Source: Fen-1254 sp963769605 (GTDB lineage: Bacteria; Bacteroidota; Ignavibacteria; UBA10030). Taken from it: 64,000 nt of DNA. The DNA lies in the NCBI GenBank assembly GCA_963769605.1, contig CAVYML010000003.1, forward strand, positions 744,001 to 808,000, read 5' to 3'. The notes under the pieces are model-generated. The model saw only the letters and a program-made list of their open reading frames with translations. It was not told the DNA's origin and did not search any database. This document shows, piece by piece, positions 47,447-54,873 of this stretch (the stretch's first letter is position 1; each line of letters opens with the position of its first letter). A program made the translations under genes and the position numbers.

Positions 47447-48619
47447 TCACGGTGGTGCAGGTTGCATGGGTTGTAATATTCTGTCGTTCAACATCTTTCC
47501 TTTATGACAACTTGGACACATCAGAACATCGATTCCGGTAAGTTTTAAAAGCATCTCCTGCCATGTCAATATGCCTTGTTCAACCTCCGGCATTGGTGCA
47601 TCAAGAAGCATCCTGCATTTGTCTAAGTGATCCTTCCTTTTTCTGTTGCAAAGAAAGCCGTAATAGCGAATCTTGCACAATCCATCAGGGAGGATATGCA
47701 GCAAGAACCGGCGAAGGAACTCACTCGCCTCGAGTGTCATAATCTTTTCTTTGTCTTCATCCCGATAATCTCTCCACTGAAAGCTGACTTTACCATCGGT
47801 CATTCCTGCTAATCGATGATTTGAAATGGCTACCCGATGTGTGTAGCGGCCAAGATAAGCAAGCACCTGCTCCGGTCCGCCGAATGGCTGCTTTGCATAG
47901 ACAATCCATTCTTTATCGTAAAGCTGGTCGACTAACTTTTGAAAGTGCTCTTTACATGCCAGTGGCGATGTTTTGCCTATGCAATGTATTCGTTTTGAAC
48001 GATAAGCCTTTTTCAGTTGTTCCAGGAACTTACCGCGGAAAACTCGCGAGAGCACACGCACCGGAATGAAAAAGTTATTCCTCGATGCAATCCATTTTCT
48101 CCTATCCTGTGAGAGTCCTCCTCCAGGAACGATACAATGCACATGAGGATGATCCATCAAATTCTGTCCCCATGTATGTAAGACCGCAATCAATCCCAGT
48201 TCAGCGCCCAGATGCTTTTTCTCACGTCCAAGATGCAACAACGTCTCCGCCGCGGTTTGGAACAACAAATTATACATCACTCGCTGATTGATAAGGGTGA
48301 TCGCATTAAGTTCCTCCGGAACTGTGAAGACGATATGGAAGTATGGAACAGGAAGAAGCTCCTTTTTCCGTGCTTGCAGCCATTTCTCTTTTGCCAATGA
48401 ACCGCATTTGGGACAATGTCTGTTCCGGCATGAATTATAGGAGATTCGCTCATAGCCGCAGGCATCGCACCGATCAACGTGTCCTCCCAGAACTGCTGTG
48501 CGACATGAGGCAATATCATGGAGTGCCCGCAATTGTCGACGTGGAAGTTTATGAACCCTTTGATATTCGCTGCCGTATGCTCGTACGACATCCGCCATTT
48601 CCAAATGACGTGCGCTCAT
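47447..48619 (-). CDS. IS91-family HUH transposase
   Basis: The 390-residue protein has an N-terminal zinc-finger region (VDRCDACGYERISYNSCRNR and HCPKCG), the HUH motif in NLMDHPHVHCIVPGGGLS, and the catalytic tyrosine segment QVLAYLGRYTHRVAISNHRL. A second cysteine pair (LMCPSCHKGKM) lies near the end. The enzyme nicks one strand and moves the element by rolling-circle replication. Its start overlaps the end of the recombinase gene by four bases, so the two are translationally coupled. It appears intact. Confidence 0.93.
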   Translation of the reverse strand: MSARHLEMADVVRAYGSEYQRVHKLPRRQLRALHDIASCRTAVLGGHVDRCDACGYERISYNSCRNRHCPKCGSLAKEKWLQARKKELLPVPYFHIVFTVPEELNAITLINQRVMYNLLFQTAAETLLHLGREKKHLGAELGLIAVLHTWGQNLMDHPHVHCIVPGGGLSQDRRKWIASRNNFFIPVRVLSRVFRGKFLEQLKKAYRSKRIHCIGKTSPLACKEHFQKLVDQLYDKEWIVYAKQPFGGPEQVLAYLGRYTHRVAISNHRLAGMTDGKVSFQWRDYRDEDKEKIMTLEASEFLRRFLLHILPDGLCKIRYYGFLCNRKRKDHLDKCRMLLDAPMPEVEQGILTWQEMLLKLTGIDVLMCPSCHKGKMLNDRILQPMQPAPP

Positions 48620-49469
48620 GATCGCACCTGCTCTGCAGGAGCCATCAAGCGGTCAAGCGGATTGACAATTTTGTCTGTACTTGCCCGTTGGAGGTGTAGA
48701 TATATGCTTGTAGTTTTTAGATTTGAATGGCCCAGCAGTTGTTGGATAACGAAAATATCCGTGCCGGACTCCAGGAGATGAGTAGCAAAGCTATGACGTA
48801 AGGAATGGACGCTAACGGGCTTGGCGATCCCGGCTTTTTTTTTGCCTTTGTGAACGTGCGCTGTACGCCGGTAATTGTTAGCGCTTGGTCGGGCATCTTG
48901 CCTGGAAAGAGCCATTCATAGGGATGGTACAATTTCCAATATCTCCGGAGCTGCTCAAGGAATGTCGTTGAAAGTAATGTGTAACGATCCTTCTTGCCTT
49001 TACCCTGCTCAACCCGAATTTGCATGCGCTGGCTGTCGATATCGGCCACTTTCAAATGAACTGCTTCACTGATTCTCAAGCCGGCCGAATAACAACTCAT
49101 TAACACCATGCGATGCTTCATGTTTTTTACTGCCCCAAAGAGGCTTCTGATCTCTTCTCCGGAAAGAACCACCGGCAAGCGTTTCTCCGTCTTAACTCGC
49201 AGTAATTTTTCTACCTTCCATTCCTGCTTCAGTGTGTCTTTATACAGGAATTTCAATGCACTGTATGTCAATCGAACCGTTGACCACTTCATCTTGCGCT
49301 CTACCAAGCTTTGCAGATACTTCTGTATTTCTTTCTCTCCCATCTCTGCTGGGGATTTCCCATACATCCGCACATATAATTTTACATGCTGCAAGTAATC
49401 CTTGATGGTCCTCTGGCTGAAATTCCGCATCTGCATCGCCATCACCATTTGATCTCGTATCTCGCCCAT
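48616..49469 (-). CDS. Tyrosine recombinase of the IS91-type element (frameshifted at a homopolymer)
   Basis: From 49469 the frame reads MGEIRDQMVMAMQMRNFSQR, the SAM-like N-domain (TIKDYLQHVKLYVRMYGKSP) and the first catalytic arginine in SCYSAGLRISEAVHLKVADI, then loses sense after FTKAKKK. One base over, the sense continues: KKKAGIAKPVSVHSLRHSFA, THLLESGTDIFVIQQLLGHS and NLKTTSIYLHLQRAS, which hold the HxxR, H and tyrosine nucleophile. The break is at a run of nine T on the plus strand near 48830-48841. A homopolymer error is likeliest; slippage frameshifting by the ribosome on A9 is an alternative. Such integrase partners are common in one branch of IS91 elements. Confidence 0.85.
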
Positions 49470-49609
49470 TGGAACCTCCTATGTATTGTTTGAGTGATCT
49501 GTTTTTAACTGCACTCAAAGTTACTACAGGGTTCTCATTTTGGCAAGACTCTCTTTGTCAAAGAACAATTCTAAGAATATCGCGCTGCCGCGCAGCGGCT
49601 TAGTTCAAC

Positions 49610-51267
49610 CATCCTTTAATGCAAGAACCTGAGAGCCAAAGTCATTACCGGCATTTCCAAAACTCTTTGCCCATTGGAGATTTCCCAAACTATCCGTTTT
49701 TACAAGACAAGCGTCCTGGTCTCCCGGTGTACCGCTTGTGGTGGAGCCGGTTAAAATATAACCATGATCCAGTGTTCCGGAAAAGCCATAGATTATATCA
49801 TCTCCGCTGCCGCCGTAGGTTTTTTCAAATGTTGACTGCGACGGTTGAACTTGGTTATTCTTAAGAATTAAAACTTTATTTTGAACATTATTGGTAATCG
49901 CCAAATCGATGATTCCGTCGTTATCGATATCCAATGGAGTTACAGCCCGGCCTCCTCCAGTAAGATAGACGGAAGAGCTTAGAGTAAATACTCCTGCTCC
50001 ATTATTTTTTAAGATAGAAATAGCAGATGTGCTCCCCGCAATCAAATCTACATTTCCATCCCCATCGACATCCGTGGCGGCTATGATGACTGGTCCCGCT
50101 GGAACATTTATCGTCGAATTGAGGACAAATGTTCCATTTCCATTGTTTTTTAATAAAGAGATCGTGTTCGATCCGTAGTTACTTACGGCTAAATCAGCAT
50201 ACCCGTTTCCGAATAAGTCAGCAGCTACTGTTGAATATGGACCGGATCCGACATTGATCGTTGTGTCTACGCTAAATACTCCGGCACCGTTATTTGTCAG
50301 AATAGTGATGTTGTTTGAACTATAATTGGCTGTTATCAAATCAATGTAACCATCTCCATTGATATCGGCGGCAGTAACCTTTACCGGCATGGATCCAACG
50401 CCTACTTCCGATAGCGGCTGAAATGTACCGTTGCCATGATTTATGAGTAAGGAAATACTATTGGACGACGACCCCGCGTTTGTTACAACCAGATCAGCTT
50501 TGCCGTCTCCATTGACATCTGCAGCAATAATATCCCAAGGGGCAGAACCGACTGCAATTGTTAGAGCTCTGTGTAAACGATCCGGTCCCGTCATTTTTTA
50601 ATATAAGAACTCTATTTTCTCCACTCACAGCAACCGCCAGATCCATGTTTCCGTCGCCATCGACATCAAGCGCCGCAACAGATCCAGGATCTGTTCCCAC
50701 CGATATCGTTGAACTTGTACTAAATGTTCCATCTTTATTATTCTTTAAAATGGAAATGGTACCGCTTGCATTATTGACAGATACAATATCGGCATATCCA
50801 TCATTATTCACATCCACAGCTATAGATGTAAACGGATTATTTCCAAGGTTCGTTGAAGATGTTTGTTCAAAAATTCCGGTACTTGAATCCGTCTTTGCTG
50901 TGAATGTCCAACTATAAGAATGCTGAAGCGAATCGCCGGTCGTGCTCTGCAATGCACGAGTCAGTGTTATCCAAACAACATCACCGGATTTAAAACTGGC
51001 AGCCGGAGTAATGGTTGCAGTGAACGTCGAAGCATTATATTGGAATGTTTTGGCATGTCGACCGCTGAGGGAACCTGTAATGACGCAGGAAGAATCCGTA
51101 AGAGTCGCCGGGTTGATATTTTTATCAAAGGTGACCGTTATTGTCGTTCCTCTCGCAACATTGTTTGCATTTGCTGTCGGAGTAAAGGAAACGAGTGAAG
51201 GTGCCTGAGCATAGAGAGAAAATGCACAACAGGCTATAAGTAATAAAGAACACCCGATATTTTTCAT
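49610..51267 (-). pseudogene. Large T9SS repeat protein, segment 1 (N-terminal part, one frameshift)
   Basis: The gene starts at 51267 (MKNIGCSLLLIACCAFSLYA, a signal peptide, with GGGGAG seven bases before). Next is an SbsA-like Ig domain (LVSFTPTANANNVARGTTIT to SYSWTFTAK) and then FG-GAP/VCBS propeller repeats, each like VDVNNDGYADIVSVNNASGT and ILKNNKDGTF, at least six in all. Near 50564 one extra base shifts the frame: FTQSS must be followed by TIAVGSAPWDIIAADVNGDG. The piece ends with YGGSGDDIIYGFSGTLDHGY and SQVLALKDG at the IS91-type insertion. Together the three segments give about 1190 codons. The role was probably surface binding or adhesion; the gene is dead in this copy. Confidence 0.88.
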
Positions 51268-51413
51268 ACATACTCCCCGATTGATGGTTAGGTTCTGCAA
51301 TAATAAGATATAAAATCTACGAACCAATGAATTTAAAATATATTAAGAAAATATAAATTTATTGTCAATAACCGGTAGTGTCTCAGTTTGAAATTTAACC
51401 TTCCCGATTATGC

Positions 51414-51444
51414 TTGACCGGATAAGAAAGCCTTTGTATATTTG
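51414..51444 (+). promoter_or_regulatory. Promoter of the first passenger gene, probably leaderless
   Basis: TTGACC (51414-51419) and TATATT (51437-51442) are 17 bases apart, and TATATTTG also fits the TAnnTTTG form known from Bacteroidota. The gene's ATG is at 51449, only six bases after the -10 box, so the transcript would begin at or very near the start codon. The preceding ATTATGCTTGAC recurs at the transposase promoter. Confidence 0.7.
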
Positions 51445-51448
51445 AGTC

Positions 51449-51694
51449 ATGGAAAAGCCAAAAAGACCAAGAGATGCAAACCAGCTTGCAAAGTCCATTG
51501 TTGACCTTGCAACCGGGCAAACCACTGAACCCGTCATTGAAGATACACGAAACCCTGCCGCCGTTGCACTTGGACGGCTGGGGGGACTAAAGGGCGGTAT
51601 CGCCCGTGCTAAATCTCTTTCCAAATCCAAGAGATCAAAGATAGCACAAAATGCCGCAAAAGCAAGGTGGAAAAACAAGTCTAAAAAAGTCTAA
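51449..51694 (+). CDS. Small basic histone-H1-like protein (passenger)
   Basis: The 81-residue protein has an acidic-neutral N-terminal half (ANQLAKSIVDLATGQTTEPV) and a lysine/arginine/alanine-rich C-terminal half (AVALGRLGGLKGGIARAKSL, SKSKRSKIAQNAAKARWKNK). This LGRLGGLKGG-x-ARA pattern occurs in a family of small bacterial proteins often labelled histone-H1-like and of unknown function. DNA binding is likely from composition. It is the first gene inside the IS1-type element, read from a promoter lying just six bases before it, so it may help or control transposition; that is inference. Confidence 0.75.
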   Translation: MEKPKRPRDANQLAKSIVDLATGQTTEPVIEDTRNPAAVALGRLGGLKGGIARAKSLSKSKRSKIAQNAAKARWKNKSKKV

Positions 51695-51744
51695 ATATTC
51701 AGTAAGTCATACGCCGCCTTAGACGTGTGAACTAAGAATTTTAA

Positions 51745-51814
51745 AAATCCTTCTCGTTCGCTGCACATCAGCGAGGGCAGACCTTCGGTCTGTTCTAAGG
51801 CACGAGAGGGATTT
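51745..51814 (+). ncRNA. Possible structured RNA: three-way junction before the 217-residue gene
   Basis: An outer stem AAATCCTTCTCGT (51745-51757) with ACGAGAGGGATTT (51802-51814), 13 pairs with one G-T, encloses two hairpins: TCGCTG/CAGCGA (51758-51774) and CAGACC/GGTCTG (51778-51792) with a UUC loop. A T-run follows and the next gene starts eight bases later. The GAGAGGG within the right arm may be that gene's ribosome site, hidden when folded. It could also be an intrinsic terminator for the upstream gene. Confidence 0.55.
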
Positions 51815-51822
51815 TTTATTTT

Positions 51823-52476
51823 ATGACTAAATCAATTAAGCAAAGGATGTTTACAGAACAACAGCATAAGGAATTCTTCAAATTTTATGAACTAATTAAA
51901 AAAATAACTGGGAAGGATAAGGTAGATTTTAATGAAGTTAGGAATAATCCGATATTAAAAAAAGCTTTTGATGATATGAAGTGTCGACTATATCCGAGAT
52001 TTACAGCAAATAAATGGGCAAATGTGAAGATTAAGGATGTTCCACCAGAAGGGGAAAGAGAATTAATGGAGGCATACAAAGAGGACGATCCTATCGGTTT
52101 CCAAAAAGATCTTGAAGAATTTGATGCACTACCAAAACTTGAAAAAGAAGCATTATTGGATGGTAATGCTTGGAATTTAATGAACGATGTAACTGAATTT
52201 AAAAGGATAACAAAAGTAACTAAATCAGCAACGCAGGAATTTATGAATACTCTTTCTCCCAAAGAATGGGAGACTTTTAAAAAGGGAGCGAAATGGGCAA
52301 TGAAGAACGTTGTCAAATCAGTGAAATATTCAAAGAAACACTATCAGGAAATTGATAGACTTCGGAAAAAACTAAAAGTCAAAGAGGCTATTGATACCGT
52401 CGCTAATAAATATGGTTTTAGTCCTGAAGGACTAAAACAGCAATATTATGATAAATGGTTTTCTTCAAAAAAGTAA
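51823..52476 (+). CDS. Unknown 217-residue lysine-rich protein (passenger)
   Basis: The protein is soluble, strongly charged and mostly helical by composition: FTEQQHKEFFKFYELIKKIT, NPILKKAFDDMKCRLYPRFT, a middle acidic part (ERELMEAYKEDDPIGFQKDL) and a basic C-terminal half (WAMKNVVKSVKYSKKHYQEI, DRLRKKLKVKEAIDTVANKY). I do not recognise a family, and no catalytic motif stands out. It follows a structured RNA element that may control its translation and lies inside the IS1-type element together with the histone-like gene and the transposase. Confidence 0.65.
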   Translation: MTKSIKQRMFTEQQHKEFFKFYELIKKITGKDKVDFNEVRNNPILKKAFDDMKCRLYPRFTANKWANVKIKDVPPEGERELMEAYKEDDPIGFQKDLEEFDALPKLEKEALLDGNAWNLMNDVTEFKRITKVTKSATQEFMNTLSPKEWETFKKGAKWAMKNVVKSVKYSKKHYQEIDRLRKKLKVKEAIDTVANKYGFSPEGLKQQYYDKWFSSKK

Positions 52477-52763
52477 GGCGAACCTTACTTTTAGTAATGT
52501 GAACCTGAATTTTAGTTAGTTGAACCTTCTCGACAAGCCCGCTGATACTCAGTACATTGTACTCATCTTAAATAATAAAATAGGCGTCCGGGGGACAGAC
52601 GCCTATACAAGGAAACCCTAACCAATCGAAAGGAATAGGTGTATGAGTAACGTGCTTAAACTACTATAGACCCGCCACCGGAAGGTGGCCTATTCCGCTT
52701 CTAAATTAGGTATTTCCTGAATAAAATCCAAACATTAAAAATTAATTGAACTGAACATTATGC
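52477..52763. other. Non-coding passenger region with two hairpins
   Basis: Between the 217-residue gene and the transposase promoter there is no gene. ATAGGCGTC (52580-52588) pairs with GACGCCTAT (52598-52606) around nine bases, and GCCACC (52674-52679) pairs with GGTGGC (52684-52689) around GGAA. They may be terminator-like, antisense or subterminal structures of the element. Confidence 0.5.
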
Positions 52764-52792
52764 TTGACAAGTCAAGTATAATGTATTATATT
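52764..52792 (+). promoter_or_regulatory. Transposase promoter overlapping an inverted repeat
   Basis: TTGACA (52764-52769) and TATATT (52787-52792) are 17 bases apart, close to the sigma-70 consensus. CTTGAC-AA-GTCAAG (52763-52776) is a symmetrical site across the -35 box and could bind a repressor. The -35 region shares ATTATGCTTGAC with the promoter at 51414. Confidence 0.65.
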
Positions 52793-52820
52793 GTAAGTGA
52801 ACAAAGAGAGAGATAAGACA

Positions 52821-53648
52821 ATGAACAGACTTCCAATAGAAAAACAAACTCAGATCATCGGAATGCTTGTCGAAGGAAACAGCCTCCGCTCTATTTCCCG
52901 CCTTGCGAATGTTTCCATTAATACCGTTACAAAGCTTCTTGTTGACTTAGGAACAGCCTGCCAAAAGTATCACGATGAACACGTCCGGAACGTAGCTTCA
53001 AAGCGTGTACAATGTGATGAAATTTGGAGCTTTGTTTATGCAAAAGACAAAAACCTTCCTGAAAAATTTCAAGGCAAATACGGTGTCGGAAGTATCTGGA
53101 CTTGGACGGCAATCGATGCAGATTCAAAGCTTATGATTTCCTACCTTGTCGGGAATCGGGATGCGGAATATGCAAAGATTTTCATGGAAGACGTTGCTTC
53201 ACGTTTAAAGAACCGCGTGCAAATGACCACAGACGGTTTAAAGGCTTATTTAGAGGCCGTAGATCAAACTTTCGGAATTGACATTGATTTTGCACAGCTT
53301 GTGAAGCTATACGGCAATTCCCTTGAAGGTGAACACAGATATAGCCCGGCAGATTGCACCGGAGCTAAGAAAACAGTAGTTACCGGAGATCCAAAATTAA
53401 AACACGTTTCAACAAGTTACGTTGAACGCCAGAATTTAACAATGAGAATGTCTCTCCGTAGATTTACACGACTCACAAACGCATTCTCAAAGAAAGTTGA
53501 AAACCATGCTCATGCAATAGCACTGCATTTCATGTATTATAATTTCGTTCGCATACATAAAACGCTTCGCGTTACTCCGGCAATGGCGGCAGGAATCACA
53601 AATAAACTTTGGTCAATAGAAGATTTAGCAAAATTATTAGAAAGATAG
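52821..53648 (+). CDS. IS1-family transposase
   Basis: The 275-residue protein is read from the ATG at 52821 (MNRLPIEKQTQIIGMLVEGN), after a purine-rich ribosome site; an in-frame GTG at 52797 precedes it. The N-terminal helix-turn-helix (SLRSISRLANVSINTVTKLL) corresponds to InsA of classical IS1, and the rest to InsB, here in one frame without the programmed frameshift of IS1. The DDE residues are in RVQCDEIWSFVYAKDK, VQMTTDGLKAYLEAVD and TSYVERQNLTMRMSLRRFTR. IS1-type enzymes make an 8-9-bp target duplication, as seen around this element. The gene is intact, so it may be active. Confidence 0.93.
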   Translation: MNRLPIEKQTQIIGMLVEGNSLRSISRLANVSINTVTKLLVDLGTACQKYHDEHVRNVASKRVQCDEIWSFVYAKDKNLPEKFQGKYGVGSIWTWTAIDADSKLMISYLVGNRDAEYAKIFMEDVASRLKNRVQMTTDGLKAYLEAVDQTFGIDIDFAQLVKLYGNSLEGEHRYSPADCTGAKKTVVTGDPKLKHVSTSYVERQNLTMRMSLRRFTRLTNAFSKKVENHAHAIALHFMYYNFVRIHKTLRVTPAMAAGITNKLWSIEDLAKLLER

Positions 53649-53675
53649 ATCGGATTGTAAAACATTAATCTATGG

Positions 53676-54035
53676 CTATCTGAAATAATGGGCAAGCCAT
53701 GCGGACACTATCGCAACAAGAAGCGTCCATATCGCAAATAAAATTCTGCCTCCGGCTGTTCGGGCGAATGCTCTCCAGTTATCTTTGAAGTGTTTTTCGA
53801 TGATGCCTTTTAAGAAGTTGATTGATTCTGCGTCAGTAGAAAGAGTGTCTCTAATTTCTTTTCTGATGAGCTGTTTGACGGAAACTTGTGTTGCTGCGGC
53901 CTTACAAAATATCTCTGCAAATTTTTCTGAATGCTGGACTACATCATGTGCCAGCTCTATTTTTAATTGGGCGTCAGCATTAAATTGTAATTCTGAAGTC
54001 TCTTCTGCATTTGGATTTTGTCGTGTCATCGACAT
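53676..54035 (-). CDS. Unknown 119-residue protein with C-terminal membrane anchor (passenger)
   Basis: Residues 1-85 are hydrophilic and helical (LQFNADAQLKIELAHDVVQH, VKQLIRKEIRDTLSTDAESI), and residues about 94-116 form one membrane segment (GGRILFAIWTLLVAIVSAWL) with a short basic end. The start (MSMTRQ) lies six bases after the stop of the 102-frame passenger gene, so they are probably one transcript running against the transposase. I recognise no family. A small soluble partner followed by a membrane-anchored protein is the layout of some toxin-antitoxin or abortive systems, but nothing here proves that. Confidence 0.6.
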   Translation of the reverse strand: MSMTRQNPNAEETSELQFNADAQLKIELAHDVVQHSEKFAEIFCKAAATQVSVKQLIRKEIRDTLSTDAESINFLKGIIEKHFKDNWRAFARTAGGRILFAIWTLLVAIVSAWLAHYFR

Positions 54036-54041
54036 AGCGTA

Positions 54042-54311
54042 TTATGAAGATTTCTCACTTGGTGTTTCAGAGAGGAGACTATCATTGGGAACTAAATTTA
54101 TTTGATTACCCCCAATTTCAGTAATAAGCTTGCCTTTTTCCGCCTTAATAAGTACAGCGAGAGCATACCTCACAAGGCTCTCTATATCTTTGAAATGCCA
54201 ACGCTTCATAGCCTCTTCAATCGCTGTTTTATCCCCATTACTTAACCCTAAAAAGAGTCCATCGAAATCAGATAGGGCAACTGAATTTTTATTATCAAAT
54301 TTTTGAATCAT
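54042..54311 (-). CDS. Unknown 89-residue soluble protein (passenger)
   Basis: I start it at the ATG at 54311 (MIQKFDNKNSVALSDFDGLF); the frame is open 13 codons further but without a better start. The core reads GLSNGDKTAIEEAMKRWHFK and DIESLVRYALAVLIKAEKGK, a helical region that could be a small DNA- or protein-binding domain, followed by a beta-rich tail (LITEIGGNQINLVPNDSLLS). It is the first gene of a two-gene minus-strand unit near the right inverted repeat. The family is not known to me. Confidence 0.6.
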   Translation of the reverse strand: MIQKFDNKNSVALSDFDGLFLGLSNGDKTAIEEAMKRWHFKDIESLVRYALAVLIKAEKGKLITEIGGNQINLVPNDSLLSETPSEKSS

Positions 54312-54553
54312 AAATTTTATTTTGAGAGAAGTAGTCCAAAATACGTCCAATACTGTTAGTGCTCGGTATCATTTCCAGTAAAGTATAAAACAATAGAAAC
54401 ATAGTCAATATCGGTGATATAATATAACGATTGAAGATAGTAAATAGTTTTAACAAAAAACAGTTTCATAAATCACTTAGATATTTGATACCTCATATCA
54501 TAAATGTCAAAAATCGAACATTTTCCTTCAAACTGAGACACTACCCAATAACC

Positions 54554-54873
54554 CGTTCGTACCTGTGATTATGAACGCTCTCTTAGGGGGCTTTAAACAA
54601 GCGATATTCTGCGGTTTGTTTTATAACGACTATTTGCAGCGTATCTTTACGGCAAATCTTCCATTTGCGCTTCGAGATCATTTATAAAAAATAAATGGAC
54701 ACAGATGCATGATTCCTGACTGCGCTAACGCGTCGATGGGTAAATGATCTTTCAGATGGACAGATTGGCAGCATATATCCTGGACAGTCTCTCTACCACA
54801 AAAAGGCGAGAGTGGAAAACCACTCTCGCCTTTTACTAATGATCAATCCGTCTCAGCGGATAAAAAAAATAGA
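54554..54873. other. Spacer between IS1-type element and serC with a strong bidirectional terminator
   Basis: GGCGAGAGTGG (54805-54815) and CCACTCTCGCC (54820-54830) form a perfect 11-bp stem with loop AAAA, preceded by five A and followed by four T, so it may end transcription from both sides. A plus-strand frame from about 54547 to 54687 (ending FTANLPFALRDHL) looks protein-like but has no clear start and may be a gene remnant. Nothing else is seen. Confidence 0.7.

Larger units (their letters stand above)
47141..49609. mobile_element. IS91-family element with tyrosine recombinase partner
   Basis: About 2.47 kb inserted in the large T9SS gene. Removing 47141-49609 joins GAT-GGA-TAT-ATG on the minus strand, so LKDGYMLFG reads through; the edges are certain within one or two bases. 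No target duplication is seen, as expected for the HUH (rolling-circle) mechanism of IS91. One end (47148-47217) carries a 19-bp stem with one mismatch (ATTTTATCCGTACTTGGGC), probably a replication origin or terminus signal. TGGTTGAACTNAGCC occurs inverted at 47219-47233 and 49597-49611. Two genes are inside, overlapping by four bases: recombinase then transposase. Confidence 0.88.
51374..54545. mobile_element. IS1-family element with four passenger genes, 8-bp target duplication
   Basis: Perfect 19-bp inverted repeats, GGTAGTGTCTCAGTTTGAA at 51374 and its complement ending at 54545, enclose 3172 bp. CAATAACC is repeated directly outside each end (51366-51373 and 54546-54553), a clean target duplication of the size IS1-type enzymes make. 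Inside are an IS1-type transposase, two plus-strand and two minus-strand passenger genes and several RNA-like hairpins. Ordinary IS1 elements are under 1 kb and IS1-type relatives with a single transposase gene about 1-1.3 kb, so most of this element is cargo. It landed upstream of the large T9SS gene. Confidence 0.93.

Noticed and set aside
54547..54687. A protein-like plus-strand frame next to the right end of the IS1-type element
   Set aside because: It has no start or ribosome site and no continuation on the other side of the element; too little to call a gene, kept only as a possible remnant.
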